This document shows, piece after piece, positions 1-7,573 of a DNA stretch of 41,206 nt. The position numbers and the translations under genes are program-made. The DNA is from Thermoproteota archaeon (GTDB taxonomy: Archaea > Thermoproteota > Thermoprotei_A > Sulfolobales > Pyrodictiaceae), in the NCBI GenBank assembly GCA_013153105.1, contig JAADFC010000023.1, positions 1 to 41,206 of the forward strand, given 5' to 3'. How positions within the stretch are numbered: position 1 is the stretch's first letter; the number at the start of each line of letters is the position of its first letter. Below the pieces are notes generated by a model. The model saw only the letters and a list, made by a program, of their open reading frames with translations. It was not told the origin of the DNA and ran no database searches.

Positions 1-5
1 GGGGT

Positions 6-93
6 GCGGGGGTGCCCGAGCCAGGTCAAAGGGGGCGGGCTGAGGACCCGCTGGCGTAGGCCTGCGTGGGTTCAAATCCCACCCCCCGCACCA
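6..93 (+). tRNA. tRNA-Leu (anticodon GAG), CCA encoded
   Basis: The acceptor stem pairs GCGGGGG (6-12) with CCCCCGC (83-89), followed by discriminator A90 and a genome-encoded CCA (91-93). The anticodon stem GCGGG/CCCGC (35-39/47-51) encloses the loop CTGAGGA with anticodon GAG at 42-44, reading CUC/CUU. The long variable arm (about 52-65) makes it a class II tRNA, as expected for Leu. The T arm is GTGGG-TTCAAAT-CCCAC (66-82). No intron is seen. The gene is 87/88 identical to the inverted tRNA-Leu(UAG) at the other end of the window. Its promoter would lie outside the window. Confidence 0.97.
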
Positions 94-115
94 TAAACAA
101 ACCTCCCCGCTCCTG

Positions 116-130
116 GCCGCCGCTGGCGGC
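116..130 (+). other. GC hairpin just downstream of tRNA-Leu
   Basis: A perfect 6-bp inverted repeat, GCCGCC-GCT-GGCGGC, lies 23 nt after the tRNA 3' end. It has no T-run, so calling it a terminator or processing structure is inference. It could be chance in GC-rich DNA. Confidence 0.3.
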
Positions 131-133
131 GTT

Positions 134-526
134 GTGGCGTTGCCGCGGGTCTCAGGTGTCCCCAGGTCCTGGAGCTGTAAGAGGGGAGTGACCCTTCTCC
201 TCGAAGGTCCGGGCTGCAGCGGCTGGAGGGTGCGTGGCTGGCTGCATCCTCGCGGCTGTATGCGGGCGCGCATAGACCATCTGGATGTTGAAGTCGCGTC
301 TGGGGGCGGTTGCCTCCTCTACAGCCTCGCTAGGGTTCGGGGCGTGACGCTGCCATGCGAGCAGCGTGGCAGGGGTCTGGTTGTATATGCTCCGGAGGTG
401 GGGGCTCACGTGTCTATATCCGTGGTGGGTGAGAGGCTAGCGCTTAGGTGTAGGCGGCGTGTCTACCTTATGGTTACGCGGGGCGGTAGGCTCTACCTCG
501 CCCCGGTCTGGGCGGAAGAGTTATAA
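134..526 (+). CDS. Small hypothetical protein between two tRNA genes
   Basis: I do not recognise this 130-residue protein. The C-terminal half alternates hydrophobic and charged residues (for example VYLMVTRGGRLYLAPVW), which suggests a beta-rich fold. There is no signal peptide, membrane segment or known motif, and the few cysteines are not spaced as a zinc site. The frame is open between tRNA-Leu and tRNA-Val on their strand, and its stop overlaps the likely tRNA-Val TATA box (520-527). The start is uncertain: GTG at 134, or GTG at 188, which follows the purine-rich GAGGGGA. It may be spurious, but the opposite-strand ORF is shorter and less protein-like. Confidence 0.4.
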   Translation: MALPRVSGVPRSWSCKRGVTLLLEGPGCSGWRVRGWLHPRGCMRARIDHLDVEVASGGGCLLYSLARVRGVTLPCEQRGRGLVVYAPEVGAHVSISVVGERLALRCRRRVYLMVTRGGRLYLAPVWAEEL

Positions 527-527
527 C
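520..527 (+). promoter_or_regulatory. TATA box, probable tRNA-Val promoter
   Basis: GTTATAAC lies 53 nt upstream of the mature 5' end of tRNA-Val. Assuming the usual archaeal TATA-to-start distance of about 25 nt, transcription would begin near 550 and leave a 5' leader for RNase P to remove. Confidence 0.4.
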
Positions 528-579
528 CGCCTCCGTGGGCGTCGGGGGCTTCTCGGAGGCCGTGTAGAGGTATCGGTGT

Positions 580-657
580 GGGCCCGTCGTCTAGCCTGGT
601 TAGGACGCCGCCCTCACACGGCGGAGGCCCGGGGTTCAAATCCCCGCGGGCCCACCA
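580..657 (+). tRNA. tRNA-Val (anticodon CAC), CCA encoded
   Basis: The acceptor stem pairs GGGCCCG (580-586) with CGGGCCC (647-653), followed by A654 and encoded CCA (655-657). The anticodon stem CCGCC/GGCGG (608-612/620-624) holds the loop CTCACAC with anticodon CAC at 615-617, reading GUG. The D arm contains AGCCTGGTTAGGACG-like bases and the T loop is TTCAAAT. It is a class I tRNA of 78 nt including CCA, with no intron. Confidence 0.97.
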
Positions 658-729
658 CTGTATCCTCATCATCCCGTCTATATCGTCGGTTCCCGCTTCA
701 ACGCCTTCTAGGCCCGGGGGCGACGCGCC

Positions 730-1482
730 GTGGCCGGGTCGGAGGCCGTGTTCGAGGAGAGAGCCCGCCGCGTCTACGCGAGACTGCTCGAGAAGGCCGA
801 GAGCATAGAGGACCCGGAGATCCGGAAGGTTGTCGTCGACCTGCTGCGCGACCCGAAGGTAACCTTCACCGAGGCTGAGGCTAAGATAAGCTTCTTCGAG
901 AGCCCCGCGGCGCCTCGGAAGCACCACGCCTACCCCGGCGGGCTCCTCGACCATACGCTGGGTGTTGTCGAGATCTCCGAGAAGCTCATAGAGGTTTATA
1001 GGAATGTGTACGGCGCGAAGGTGAACCGCAGCATTGTGATAGGCGCAGCCCTGCTCCACGACCTCTTCAAGTACTACCAGTACGAGCGGGACCCCCTGAC
1101 CGGCGGCTATAGGCCTCGCAGCGACTGGTACTTCAGCCACGACTTCCTCATGGTAGCCGAGCTTTCAGCGCGGAAGGCGCCGGACCCCCTGATACGCGCG
1201 GTGGCGGAGACTCATGGGACAGTCCCCTTCAGCATGGTTGAGTCACAGCTTGTCCACCAGGCTGACAGCGTCGACTCAGAGTTCGTCTCAAAGATACAGG
1301 ATGTGATCTGGAGAGCCTGCACAGATATCGAGCTCGAGCTCGGCACCGTAAGGGCGGTGAAGATATTCAACGAGGCGCTACGTAGAGCGAGTATATTCGA
1401 ATACGCCGAGATCTACTACACCAGGGGCCGCGACGCGCTCCGCGAGTACATTAAGAAGCTGCTCGGCCTCCAGCAGGCGTAG
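730..1482 (+). CDS. HD-domain metal-dependent phosphohydrolase
   Basis: A 250-residue HD-superfamily protein. Visible metal-site residues are H65/H66 and H75 (in LLDHTLGV), the H110-D111 pair in ALLHDLFKY, H137-D138, H162 in ETHGTVP, and D179 in the HQADSVD stretch. The pattern fits a single-domain archaeal HD phosphodiesterase. Methanogen MptB (dihydroneopterin cyclic phosphate phosphodiesterase) is a family possibility, and YhaM-type exoribonucleases have a similar HD segment, but the substrate cannot be read from sequence. The GTG start at 730 fits the first plausible helix. The gene stands alone, downstream of tRNA-Val and convergent with the geranylgeranyl reductase gene, with a candidate ncRNA between them. 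Confidence 0.85.
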   Translation: MAGSEAVFEERARRVYARLLEKAESIEDPEIRKVVVDLLRDPKVTFTEAEAKISFFESPAAPRKHHAYPGGLLDHTLGVVEISEKLIEVYRNVYGAKVNRSIVIGAALLHDLFKYYQYERDPLTGGYRPRSDWYFSHDFLMVAELSARKAPDPLIRAVAETHGTVPFSMVESQLVHQADSVDSEFVSKIQDVIWRACTDIELELGTVRAVKIFNEALRRASIFEYAEIYYTRGRDALREYIKKLLGLQQA

Positions 1483-1514
1483 AACGTTTCCGCCTGGAAA
1501 TGTGGAGGCCGACA

Positions 1515-1825
1515 TAAGCGGAGCCCAGCCCGGGGACAGCCGGGCGGGGGCGGTGAAGAGGGGTCGATAGACCGAACACCCGCTACTTACCATACGCTCC
1601 GACTGGCCGATGAAGACCCGTCGGACGATGCGGACCCCGGGGGCTTGGGATGACGTGTCCCCTGGCTCCTCGGAGGCCCCCAAAATCTGTGAGCAAGGTC
1701 ATGCGGAGGCGGCTCGGGCGGGTCCAGCCTCCACATCCCCCTCCATCCAGCGGGGGTCGGTTGACCGGACACTCTCCTCACAGCCGAGCCCGGGGGATCT
1801 CTGAGAGGGTCGTGGGCTCGGTGTG
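1515..1825 (+). ncRNA. Candidate structured ncRNA (possible RNase P RNA)
   Basis: This is the only stretch over 300 nt without a convincing protein gene (1483-1865), and it lies between convergent genes. Dense pairing is visible. A possible closing helix is GAGCCCA (1521-1527) with TGGGCTC (1813-1819). Local helices include TCCGAC/GTCGGA (about 1599-1627), GGGGGC/GCCCCC, GGAGGC/GCCTCC and GGCTCGG/CCGAGCC, and there are two small hairpins at 1562-1573 and 1755-1766. GAGCAAGGTCATG (1691-1703) resembles conserved region III of RNase P RNA, and the roughly 310-nt size fits. I cannot identify a canonical CR-I (GGAAAGUCC-like) or CR-V (ACAGAA-like) block, so the family call is tentative. SRP RNA is unlikely because no GGAAG/AGCAG helix-8 motif is seen. 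Strand was chosen from the CR-III-like box; ends are approximate. Confidence 0.42.
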
Positions 1826-1865
1826 AGAGCTCTCAGTCATCCCCTAGCTGGGGTCCTCTGGTTTG

Positions 1866-2966
1866 CTACTCCTCACCGCCCCCGCGCTGTCTCTTCAACG
1901 GCTGGGGTTTCAGGGTTTCAGCGATTATCCTAGCTATCCCCCGCGGCAGCCTGGCTGCGAGCTTGAGCGCCTTGGTTAGGGGGAGGCTGCCCAGGCCGAG
2001 GCTGACGAAGAGGTCCGGGGGCATGCTCTCGAGCAGTGCGGCCCGGCTCTCCGGGCTTGATTTCAGGGCTCGGTCTACTATGCGCCTCTGTATGTTGATC
2101 CACTTTACTGTGGTGCGGTGGAGCTTGGGGTCGCCCCTTCCGCGTATGGCTGTCTCGTAGTATGCCAGGGCCGAGACCATCGATGGCCTTATCCCCTCGC
2201 CGGTGAGGGGGTACACGTAGCCGGCCGCTTCGCCTATCACTGGAGGGTTGCTGGTTAGAAGCTGGGGCTGCGCGCCGGAGACGTTTATCCAGGCCCCCTT
2301 CACGTCTTCGCGGCGTATCCTGCCCTTGAGCCTCTCGGTTATGAATGAGTGTAGCCTCTCTATAAGCTTCATTGGCTTCTCGTAGCCGCCCACGCCTACA
2401 TCTATCCAGCGGGGAGGCCTGGGGAAGACCCAGTAGTAGCCCACTAGGCTGGGGTCGAAGTGGAACTCGACAAGATCTTCTTCGAAGCTATCGCTCCACG
2501 GTAGCAGTGTCTGCACAGCGTATATCATGTCCCGCATCCTGCCCGCGTAGGCCTGCGAGCCCGTCGCTACCACGACACTCCGCCTAGGCTCGAGGCCCGC
2601 CGGCGGCTTAGGGTTGAAGCCCTCGGCGAGCCTGAGCCCGCGCCGGTGCAGGGGGATCCCCTCAAGGAGCTTCTCAAGCATCCGCGGCTTGTCGACTATG
2701 TAGCCCCAGTGGCGCCCCCTCTCCTCGAAGACCAGCCTGCCGGAGAGGTAGACGCGGTAGCCCCTTATCCGGGTGATTACCGCGTCCCCGGGTATGCTGT
2801 AGATGGACTCGATCTCGGCTGGGACGGCCCACCCGCAGGGCTTGGTCCCGGGCCTCGGGCTAGGGTCGATTACAGCGACCCGGTAGCCGTCGTCGGCCAG
2901 CAGCCGTGCCAGCAGGGCCCCCGCGGGCCCCGCGCCGGCGATGAGGTAGTCGGGCCGCTCAGCCAA
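1866..2966 (-). CDS. Geranylgeranyl reductase family flavoprotein
   Basis: A 366-residue FAD-dependent reductase of the geranylgeranyl reductase family, which saturates the isoprenoid chains of archaeal ether lipids. The N-terminal Rossmann dinucleotide motif GAGPAG is at 11-16. A PCGWAVP segment near 43 and YWVFP (178-182) are typical of the family, and GEAAGYVYPLTGEGI (from 245) matches its second FAD-contacting block. The C-terminus is basic. It begins 9 nt after the stop of the GGPP synthase gene on the same strand, so the two are almost certainly cotranscribed. The exact substrate (digeranylgeranylglycerophospholipid or free geranylgeranyl) is inference. Confidence 0.9.
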   Translation of the reverse strand: MAERPDYLIAGAGPAGALLARLLADDGYRVAVIDPSPRPGTKPCGWAVPAEIESIYSIPGDAVITRIRGYRVYLSGRLVFEERGRHWGYIVDKPRMLEKLLEGIPLHRRGLRLAEGFNPKPPAGLEPRRSVVVATGSQAYAGRMRDMIYAVQTLLPWSDSFEEDLVEFHFDPSLVGYYWVFPRPPRWIDVGVGGYEKPMKLIERLHSFITERLKGRIRREDVKGAWINVSGAQPQLLTSNPPVIGEAAGYVYPLTGEGIRPSMVSALAYYETAIRGRGDPKLHRTTVKWINIQRRIVDRALKSSPESRAALLESMPPDLFVSLGLGSLPLTKALKLAARLPRGIARIIAETLKPQPLKRQRGGGEE

Positions 2967-2975
2967 AGCGGCCGG

Positions 2976-3845
2976 TCACCCGCCACCGTCGCCGTCTATG
3001 TTCGCCAGCATAGCGTTTACTATGAAGCGGGGCAGCACGCGGAGCGTGTAGCTCCCCGGCGCCATCTTCTCGGCCAACGACTCCGCCTCCCTTATCAGCC
3101 TCTCTATAGTGTCAAGAGGCTTGCTCGTGTCGCCCCCCATCCAGCGGATGAAGAGCCTGAGGCTGGGCTCCCTCTCGAGCTTCCGCGGGTCCCTGCTGTC
3201 ACGTATGTCATCAGCTATCTGGTATACGATGCCCAGCGTCTCGCCGTAGTGGGATGCAACCTCGAGGAGGTCGCGGCGGCCGGCAGCCAGCACGCCAAGC
3301 TCGGCTGAGAGGCGGAATAGTGCGCCGGTCTTCAGGCGTATCATCTCCATGTAAGTCTCTGGCGCTAGCTTCTCGGGTGGGAGGAAGGCGTCTATAACCT
3401 CGCCCCGGCTTATATCGAGCCACGCGGCCACGGTCCTCTCGAGGGCCTCGCCGCCATACTTCATCTCAACTATACGCTGTGCAAAGGGTATCAACAGGTT
3501 AGAGACCATGACAGTTTTCTTGAGGCCGAACCTCACCCAGGCCGCCTCGAAGCCCCTGCGTGTGACATCCTCGTCTATTATATCGTCGAGTGCGAGACTT
3601 GCAGCATGGACGAGCTCCACAGCAACGGCAGCGTCAATGGCTGCGTCGCGTGAGGCGCCGAGGCTCTCAGCGGCTTCGAGCACCAGGAAGCCTCGCAGCC
3701 TCTTGCCGCCCATAGCTATGTAGCGGGCGGCGTCGACCACCGAGGCCTCAGGCAGCTCGCCAAGCCATGAATCTATAGCGGCGTCGATCTCAGCCCTAGC
3801 AAGCCTCCACCGCTCGACCACCGTGACCGAACCCGGCGTCGACAC
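2976..3845 (-). CDS. Polyprenyl synthetase, probable geranylgeranyl diphosphate synthase
   Basis: A 289-residue all-helical prenyltransferase that condenses IPP with allylic diphosphates. The substrate-binding GGKRLRG is at 46-52. The first aspartate-rich motif DDIID is at 87-91 and the second, DDIRD, at 211-215 within QIADDIRD. Length is slightly short of typical GGPP synthases (about 320-330) but both Asp motifs are complete. Chain length is not proven; GGPP is inferred from the adjacent geranylgeranyl reductase and the DGGGP synthase in the window. Start is GTG at 3845, with GGTGGTT just upstream acting as a plausible ribosome binding site. First gene of a two-gene minus-strand operon. Confidence 0.9.
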   Translation of the reverse strand: MSTPGSVTVVERWRLARAEIDAAIDSWLGELPEASVVDAARYIAMGGKRLRGFLVLEAAESLGASRDAAIDAAVAVELVHAASLALDDIIDEDVTRRGFEAAWVRFGLKKTVMVSNLLIPFAQRIVEMKYGGEALERTVAAWLDISRGEVIDAFLPPEKLAPETYMEMIRLKTGALFRLSAELGVLAAGRRDLLEVASHYGETLGIVYQIADDIRDSRDPRKLEREPSLRLFIRWMGGDTSKPLDTIERLIREAESLAEKMAPGSYTLRVLPRFIVNAMLANIDGDGGG

Positions 3846-4059
3846 TCAGAACCACCATTCGCGCAGCGCTACGGGCAACCCGGCCCCACGGGAGGGAGCG
3901 CCACACCCACGCGGTCCACGCCCCCTTATGAGTAGGGGGGAGAATAATGTGGAATAGCCGCGCTGCCAACCAGCAATGTAGCGTGCGCACCCCTAACCCT
4001 TAGAAGCCCAGCACACCGCCCCATGTCCGCAGGAGGACGTACAGGAGGATACTGCAGCC

Positions 4060-4809
4060 ATGGCCAGGGCACGTCTATCCTATCCGGATGCGAAGTCGTT
4101 CTACAACATATTGGAGGCGCTATCAAAGATAGTTGATGAGGTGTCGATGACCATACGCCAGGATGGCGTTACAGCTGTAGCGCTGGACCCCGCCCACGTG
4201 GCTCTGATAAAAATAGAGTTGCCGGTTGACAGCTTCGTAGAATACGAGGTTGAGGATAGCGAGGTGAAGCTAGGCTTCAACGTTGCCAACACGGCTAAGA
4301 TACTCAAGCGTGGCAAGAAGGGTGACAAGCTGGACATAGAGGTAACCGATGACAGGGTCACCTGGTCAATAGTCGGCGCAACCATAAAGAGGTACAGGCT
4401 GCTCAACCTAGACGTTCCTACGCCAGAGATACCGGAGACACAGCTCGAGTTCAAAATACATGTAGCTATGATAGTTGACCCGTTCAAGAACGCTCTAAAG
4501 GATGCAGAGGCTGTAGGCGACACTGTTGAACTCGAAGCGCCAGACGAAGAGACGCTAATCATAAGAGGCATAGGTGCCGCGACGGCCGAAGCCAGAATAC
4601 GCCGCGAGAGCCCTGCAGTGGTAGAGTTTGAGGTCAAGGAGCCAGGTAAGGCTGCCTACAGTATAGACTACCTGAAGCACGTAGTATCGCTAACCAAGGT
4701 GGCCGACACAATAGTGATAGAGTTCTCGAACGATATGCCCCTGCGCCTGGAGTTCCAGCTCCCCGCGGGAGGTAAGGTGACATACCTCCTGGCCCCCAAG
4801 AGCATCTAG
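4060..4809 (+). CDS. pcn: DNA polymerase sliding clamp PCNA
   Basis: A 249-residue PCNA of normal length: a ring-shaped processivity factor for replicative polymerase, FEN1 and ligase. The family pattern is clear: an N-terminal RLSYPDAKSFYNILEAL, the DPAHVALIKIEL segment, the inter-domain connector region around LDVPTPEIPETQLEF, and a C-terminal LAPKSI. The C-terminal tail carries no PIP-like motif. Crenarchaea often encode several PCNA paralogs that form heterotrimers; only one is in this window. Start ATG at 4060; AGGAGGA-type purine runs occur 10-30 nt upstream. It is divergent from the GGPPS operon. Confidence 0.96.
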   Translation: MARARLSYPDAKSFYNILEALSKIVDEVSMTIRQDGVTAVALDPAHVALIKIELPVDSFVEYEVEDSEVKLGFNVANTAKILKRGKKGDKLDIEVTDDRVTWSIVGATIKRYRLLNLDVPTPEIPETQLEFKIHVAMIVDPFKNALKDAEAVGDTVELEAPDEETLIIRGIGAATAEARIRRESPAVVEFEVKEPGKAAYSIDYLKHVVSLTKVADTIVIEFSNDMPLRLEFQLPAGGKVTYLLAPKSI

Positions 4810-4830
4810 TCCGGTCGTACATCCCAGGCA

Positions 4831-4893
4831 GTGATGACCACTATGGCTCCTCCGACCCCCAGGTTAGGGGATGGGGAGGGCCAGGACAGCTGA
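4831..4893 (+). ncRNA. Candidate C/D box sRNA
   Basis: The 92-nt gap between pcn and the convergent ATP-grasp gene contains a perfect C box GTGATGA (4831-4837) and a D box CTGA (4890-4893), 52 nt apart. A D'-like CCGA lies at 4852-4855 and a weak C'-like GGGGATGG at about 4867-4874. That leaves guide segments of about 14 nt before each D-type box, the size of archaeal C/D sRNAs that direct 2'-O-methylation by Nop5/fibrillarin/L7Ae. The D' and C' boxes are degenerate, so this remains a candidate. Confidence 0.35.
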
Positions 4894-4901
4894 GCGCGTC
4901 T

Positions 4902-5822
4902 CTACCGTTTCAGCCTCCGCAAAACGGCGGCGGCAATGTGGACAGCGGGGTTCACTCCGGTGGCCCTCTGTAAGCCTCTCCAGAGGGGCGAGGCGTTGAC
5001 CTCGAATATTACGTAGCCGTTTTTGGAGTCTTCAGCTATGTCCACGCCGGCGTAGAGTAGTCCGAGGCACTCGACAGCCTTCACGGCCAACTCTGAGTAC
5101 TCGCCGTCCACGCTTAGGGGCTCAGTCCTGGCTCCCTGCGCAACATTAGTCTTCCAGGACGAGCCTAGCCTCCTCGCGGCTGCAACTGCAACGCCGTCAA
5201 CTACGAATACTCTTATATCACTATTATAGCGTTTCTCAACGTACCTCTGAATGTAGAGCGGCTGGTTCAGCTTTGCAAGCAGATTAAATATGTAGTATGC
5301 CATGTCCACGTTGTCGGCTAGGAAGGAGCCGAGCCCCAAGCTCCCGACGATGGGCTTAATGACTATCCTGCCCCATTCCCGGGCCCTCCGAAGCGCGGCT
5401 GCCACGTTCTCTGTGACCACGGTCTCGGGTACGGGGAGGCCGCACCTCGCTAGTAGGTATAGGCTGTAGAGTTTATTCCTGGCAGTGAACGACGCCTTGA
5501 CCGGGTTGACTACGGTTACACCGCGGTCCTCGAGCATGCTTAGTGTGGCTTCGCGATAGGCCAACTGCTCCGGAGTATAGACCCTACCAATGCTACGCAG
5601 TAGTATAGCCGGGTAGGCCTCCATGCATCGGCGCCGGTGTCGTACGCTGCACTCACCTCCGATGCCGACTTCAACATAATCCCATATCAGGTAGTCAACG
5701 GTCGCCCCGAGCGACTCGAAGGCGTTAATCAATTGGACTGCAGTCCACGGAGGTTTGGGCGAGTAGTGGAGCAGCCCGACCCTAGCTATGGCTATCCCCC
5801 CGCACTGGAAGGGCCTCGGCAA
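4902..5822 (-). CDS. RimK-like ATP-grasp ligase
   Basis: A 306-residue ATP-grasp protein of the RimK/LysX/MptN group, which adds an amino acid (often glutamate) to a carboxylate using ATP. Visible family blocks are a pre-ATP-grasp domain (about 14-110), the GRIVIKPIVGSLGLGS nucleotide loop (from about 153), WKTNVAQGA, GVDIAED, and the metal-binding VIFEVNASP near the C-terminus. The late blocks most resemble the tetrahydromethanopterin/F420 glutamate ligases (MptN/CofF) to my eye, but LysX-type function is not excluded. The only normal start is TTG at 5822, giving a 41-nt overlap with the upstream SIS-like gene; translation is probably coupled. Last gene of the minus-strand operon 8416-4902. 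Confidence 0.85.
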   Translation of the reverse strand: MPRPFQCGGIAIARVGLLHYSPKPPWTAVQLINAFESLGATVDYLIWDYVEVGIGGECSVRHRRRCMEAYPAILLRSIGRVYTPEQLAYREATLSMLEDRGVTVVNPVKASFTARNKLYSLYLLARCGLPVPETVVTENVAAALRRAREWGRIVIKPIVGSLGLGSFLADNVDMAYYIFNLLAKLNQPLYIQRYVEKRYNSDIRVFVVDGVAVAAARRLGSSWKTNVAQGARTEPLSVDGEYSELAVKAVECLGLLYAGVDIAEDSKNGYVIFEVNASPLWRGLQRATGVNPAVHIAAAVLRRLKR

Positions 5823-6735
5823 GCAGTGCGGCGTAAAGCGGCGCTGTTAAGGGGTCCGTGTCTATGAGAAGGTGGAAGGCCTCTCTCCCCGTAAGCCGTG
5901 CCCGTGTTGCCGCCTCGCGCGCGATATCGGCTTCAGCCCCGGTTGTGAGTAGTACAAGCCTCTTTGGCGCAGCCCCCAGGGCTATCTCGGTTACCGCGCT
6001 GGAGAGGCTCGCAACTGAAGGCCTAGGGTACCCCCTAGATGTGGCTATTGTAGATAGCATGCTACATGCGCCGGAGAGCGTAGGCGAACAGTACAGTGTC
6101 GTACTATCTTTCAATCTTTCAGCGAGACTCACAAGGTCCCCGCGGTACCTGTTCACAACCCACCGATAGGCCTCGGTAAGGCTTGAATACTCTCGGCCTA
6201 GACGTTCAACTCTAACCTTTATCGTCGACGCCCTCTCGACGAGGATTCTAGCAAGATGGGCAGCGGCAGCCAGCATCCCGACGTCTATCCTCTGCAGAGC
6301 CAGCTCTATGTAGGTGTGGGCTTCACCGTAGGGCTTTAGGACATGTGGCAGCGGCGGCCCGATGACTAGTGCCCTCGAGCCCATTATGGATAGTGTCGAG
6401 AGACCGCGCGCGGCGACGCCCTCGCCCCCAGGCTCGACGAACACTATCATAGACATGTTCTCCTCGTGGTAGGCCGCGTGGTGGTATGTGTACGCCTCCA
6501 GCGGCTCCTGCTCCACACGCTGCTCAGATAGCTGGCGCAGGGGCCAGTAGACTATCTGAGCGGCCGCGAGCGAGTAGGCGGAGCCGACGTTTAGCACCCA
6601 AAATCCGCGGCCGCCGGTCGAGCCTAGGTCGGCCGACTCGAGCAGACGCGAGACCTCCTCCTCGACTTGGCGCAGCTCGTCGAGGCTTGGGGGCCTCAGA
6701 GCAGGGCTGTGGCCAGTGAGCGGCAGCAACTGCAC
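5782..6735 (-). CDS. Tandem SIS-like sugar-isomerase-fold protein, function unknown
   Basis: A 317-residue protein. The first half has an SIS-like phosphosugar pattern: WVLNVGSAYSLAAAQ (from about 46), then PLEAYTYHHAAYHEEN, then a hydrophobic strand and GGEG turn. The second half repeats it as TTLYCSPTLSGACSML, AVTEIALGA and LVLLTTGAEADIA. Length and two-lobe layout resemble archaeal phosphoglucose/phosphomannose isomerases or the isomerase part of GlmS. The usual Ser/Thr-rich sugar-phosphate loop and catalytic Glu are not clear, so it may be a diverged or regulatory SIS protein. It overlaps mtnP upstream by 40 nt and the ATP-grasp gene downstream by 41 nt, which implies coupled expression. 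Start GTG at 6735. Fold call is moderate; activity is unknown. Confidence 0.7.
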   Translation of the reverse strand: MQLLPLTGHSPALRPPSLDELRQVEEEVSRLLESADLGSTGGRGFWVLNVGSAYSLAAAQIVYWPLRQLSEQRVEQEPLEAYTYHHAAYHEENMSMIVFVEPGGEGVAARGLSTLSIMGSRALVIGPPLPHVLKPYGEAHTYIELALQRIDVGMLAAAAHLARILVERASTIKVRVERLGREYSSLTEAYRWVVNRYRGDLVSLAERLKDSTTLYCSPTLSGACSMLSTIATSRGYPRPSVASLSSAVTEIALGAAPKRLVLLTTGAEADIAREAATRARLTGREAFHLLIDTDPLTAPLYAALLAEALPVRGDSHS

Positions 6736-7547
6736 ATCGCCGGGTCGGGTTCACGTGGCAGCCGGGGTATTAGCTGGTAGAGTATGCGCTTGGCTTTCTC
6801 GGTGTTTTCGCGCATTACTCTAGTAACCTCTTCAGCGGTCACGGGATGTTCAGCCCATACGTCGTAATCAGTTATCATTGCAAGTGTGGCATAACACATC
6901 TGAGCCTCACATGCCAGGTTGACTTCCGGGACAAGTGTCATACCTATAATGTCCGCCTTAAAGACGTCCTTCCACACCCTGCTCTCGGCCCGTGTTGAGA
7001 ACCGTGGTCCCTCTATGCAGATGTATGTACCCTTTTCATGCACCCGGTAGCCGAGCCCTCTCCCAGCCTCCACCAGCAGCCTGCGGAGGTGCTCGCAGAA
7101 GGGATCCGCCATGCTAACGTGAGCCACTACACCGCCGTCGAAGAACGTGTAGTCGCGCTTCTTCGTCATATCTATGAACTGGTCCGGCACTACGAGATCG
7201 CCTGGCCTGTAGTCCTCGCGGAGGGAGCCAACAGCTGATACTGCAATGACCCACCTGACCCCGAGGCTGCGGAGGGCCCATATGTTTGCGCGGTAGTTTA
7301 TCCGGTGCGGTGGTATCCTGTGCCCTCTACCGTGGCGGGGGAGGAAGGCCACCCTCCTGTCTGCAACCCTGCCGACTATAATGGAATCGCTGGGCTCGCC
7401 GTAGGGCGTGTAGACTTTGACCTCGACGCTATCCTCGAATATGCCTGGGTCGTAGAGGCCGCTCCCGCCGATTATAGCTATCTCAGCCGAGACAGGGGGC
7501 CGCGGGGGGAAGACCGGCTCGGCCAACCCAGGCCTCCCGGGGGACAA
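6696..7547 (-). CDS. mtnP: S-methyl-5'-thioadenosine phosphorylase
   Basis: A 283-residue nucleoside phosphorylase of the MTAP family, cleaving methylthioadenosine (by-product of aminopropyl transfer) to adenine and methylthioribose-1-phosphate. Diagnostic segments are IIGGSGLYDPGIF, FLPRHGRGHRIPPHRINYRAN, GTYICIEGPRFSTRAES and DIIGMTLVPEVNLACEA. The C-terminal MCSCC (271-275) matches the CXC disulfide motif known from the hyperthermophilic MTAP II of Sulfolobus. The N-terminus is about 20 residues longer than usual, and both possible starts (7547 and an in-frame downstream codon) are TTG. It lies 26 nt downstream of the methyltransferase gene and overlaps the SIS-like gene. Confidence 0.94.
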   Translation of the reverse strand: MSPGRPGLAEPVFPPRPPVSAEIAIIGGSGLYDPGIFEDSVEVKVYTPYGEPSDSIIVGRVADRRVAFLPRHGRGHRIPPHRINYRANIWALRSLGVRWVIAVSAVGSLREDYRPGDLVVPDQFIDMTKKRDYTFFDGGVVAHVSMADPFCEHLRRLLVEAGRGLGYRVHEKGTYICIEGPRFSTRAESRVWKDVFKADIIGMTLVPEVNLACEAQMCYATLAMITDYDVWAEHPVTAEEVTRVMRENTEKAKRILYQLIPRLPREPDPAMCSCCRSLATALL

Positions 7548-7573
7548 GGCCGGCGGGCTGGCTGCGCATAGTT

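Noticed and set aside
493..1140. 215-codon minus-strand ORF covering tRNA-Val and the start of the HD gene
   Set aside because: It runs through a tRNA gene and a clear HD domain, so it is not coding.
2646..3308. 220-codon plus-strand ORF opposite the GGR/GGPPS junction
   Set aside because: It is antisense to two conserved enzymes and shows no family features.
6725..7000. Extra cysteines at the C-terminus of MTA phosphorylase as a novelty
   Set aside because: A C-terminal CXC motif is already known in the hyperthermophilic MTAP II family.
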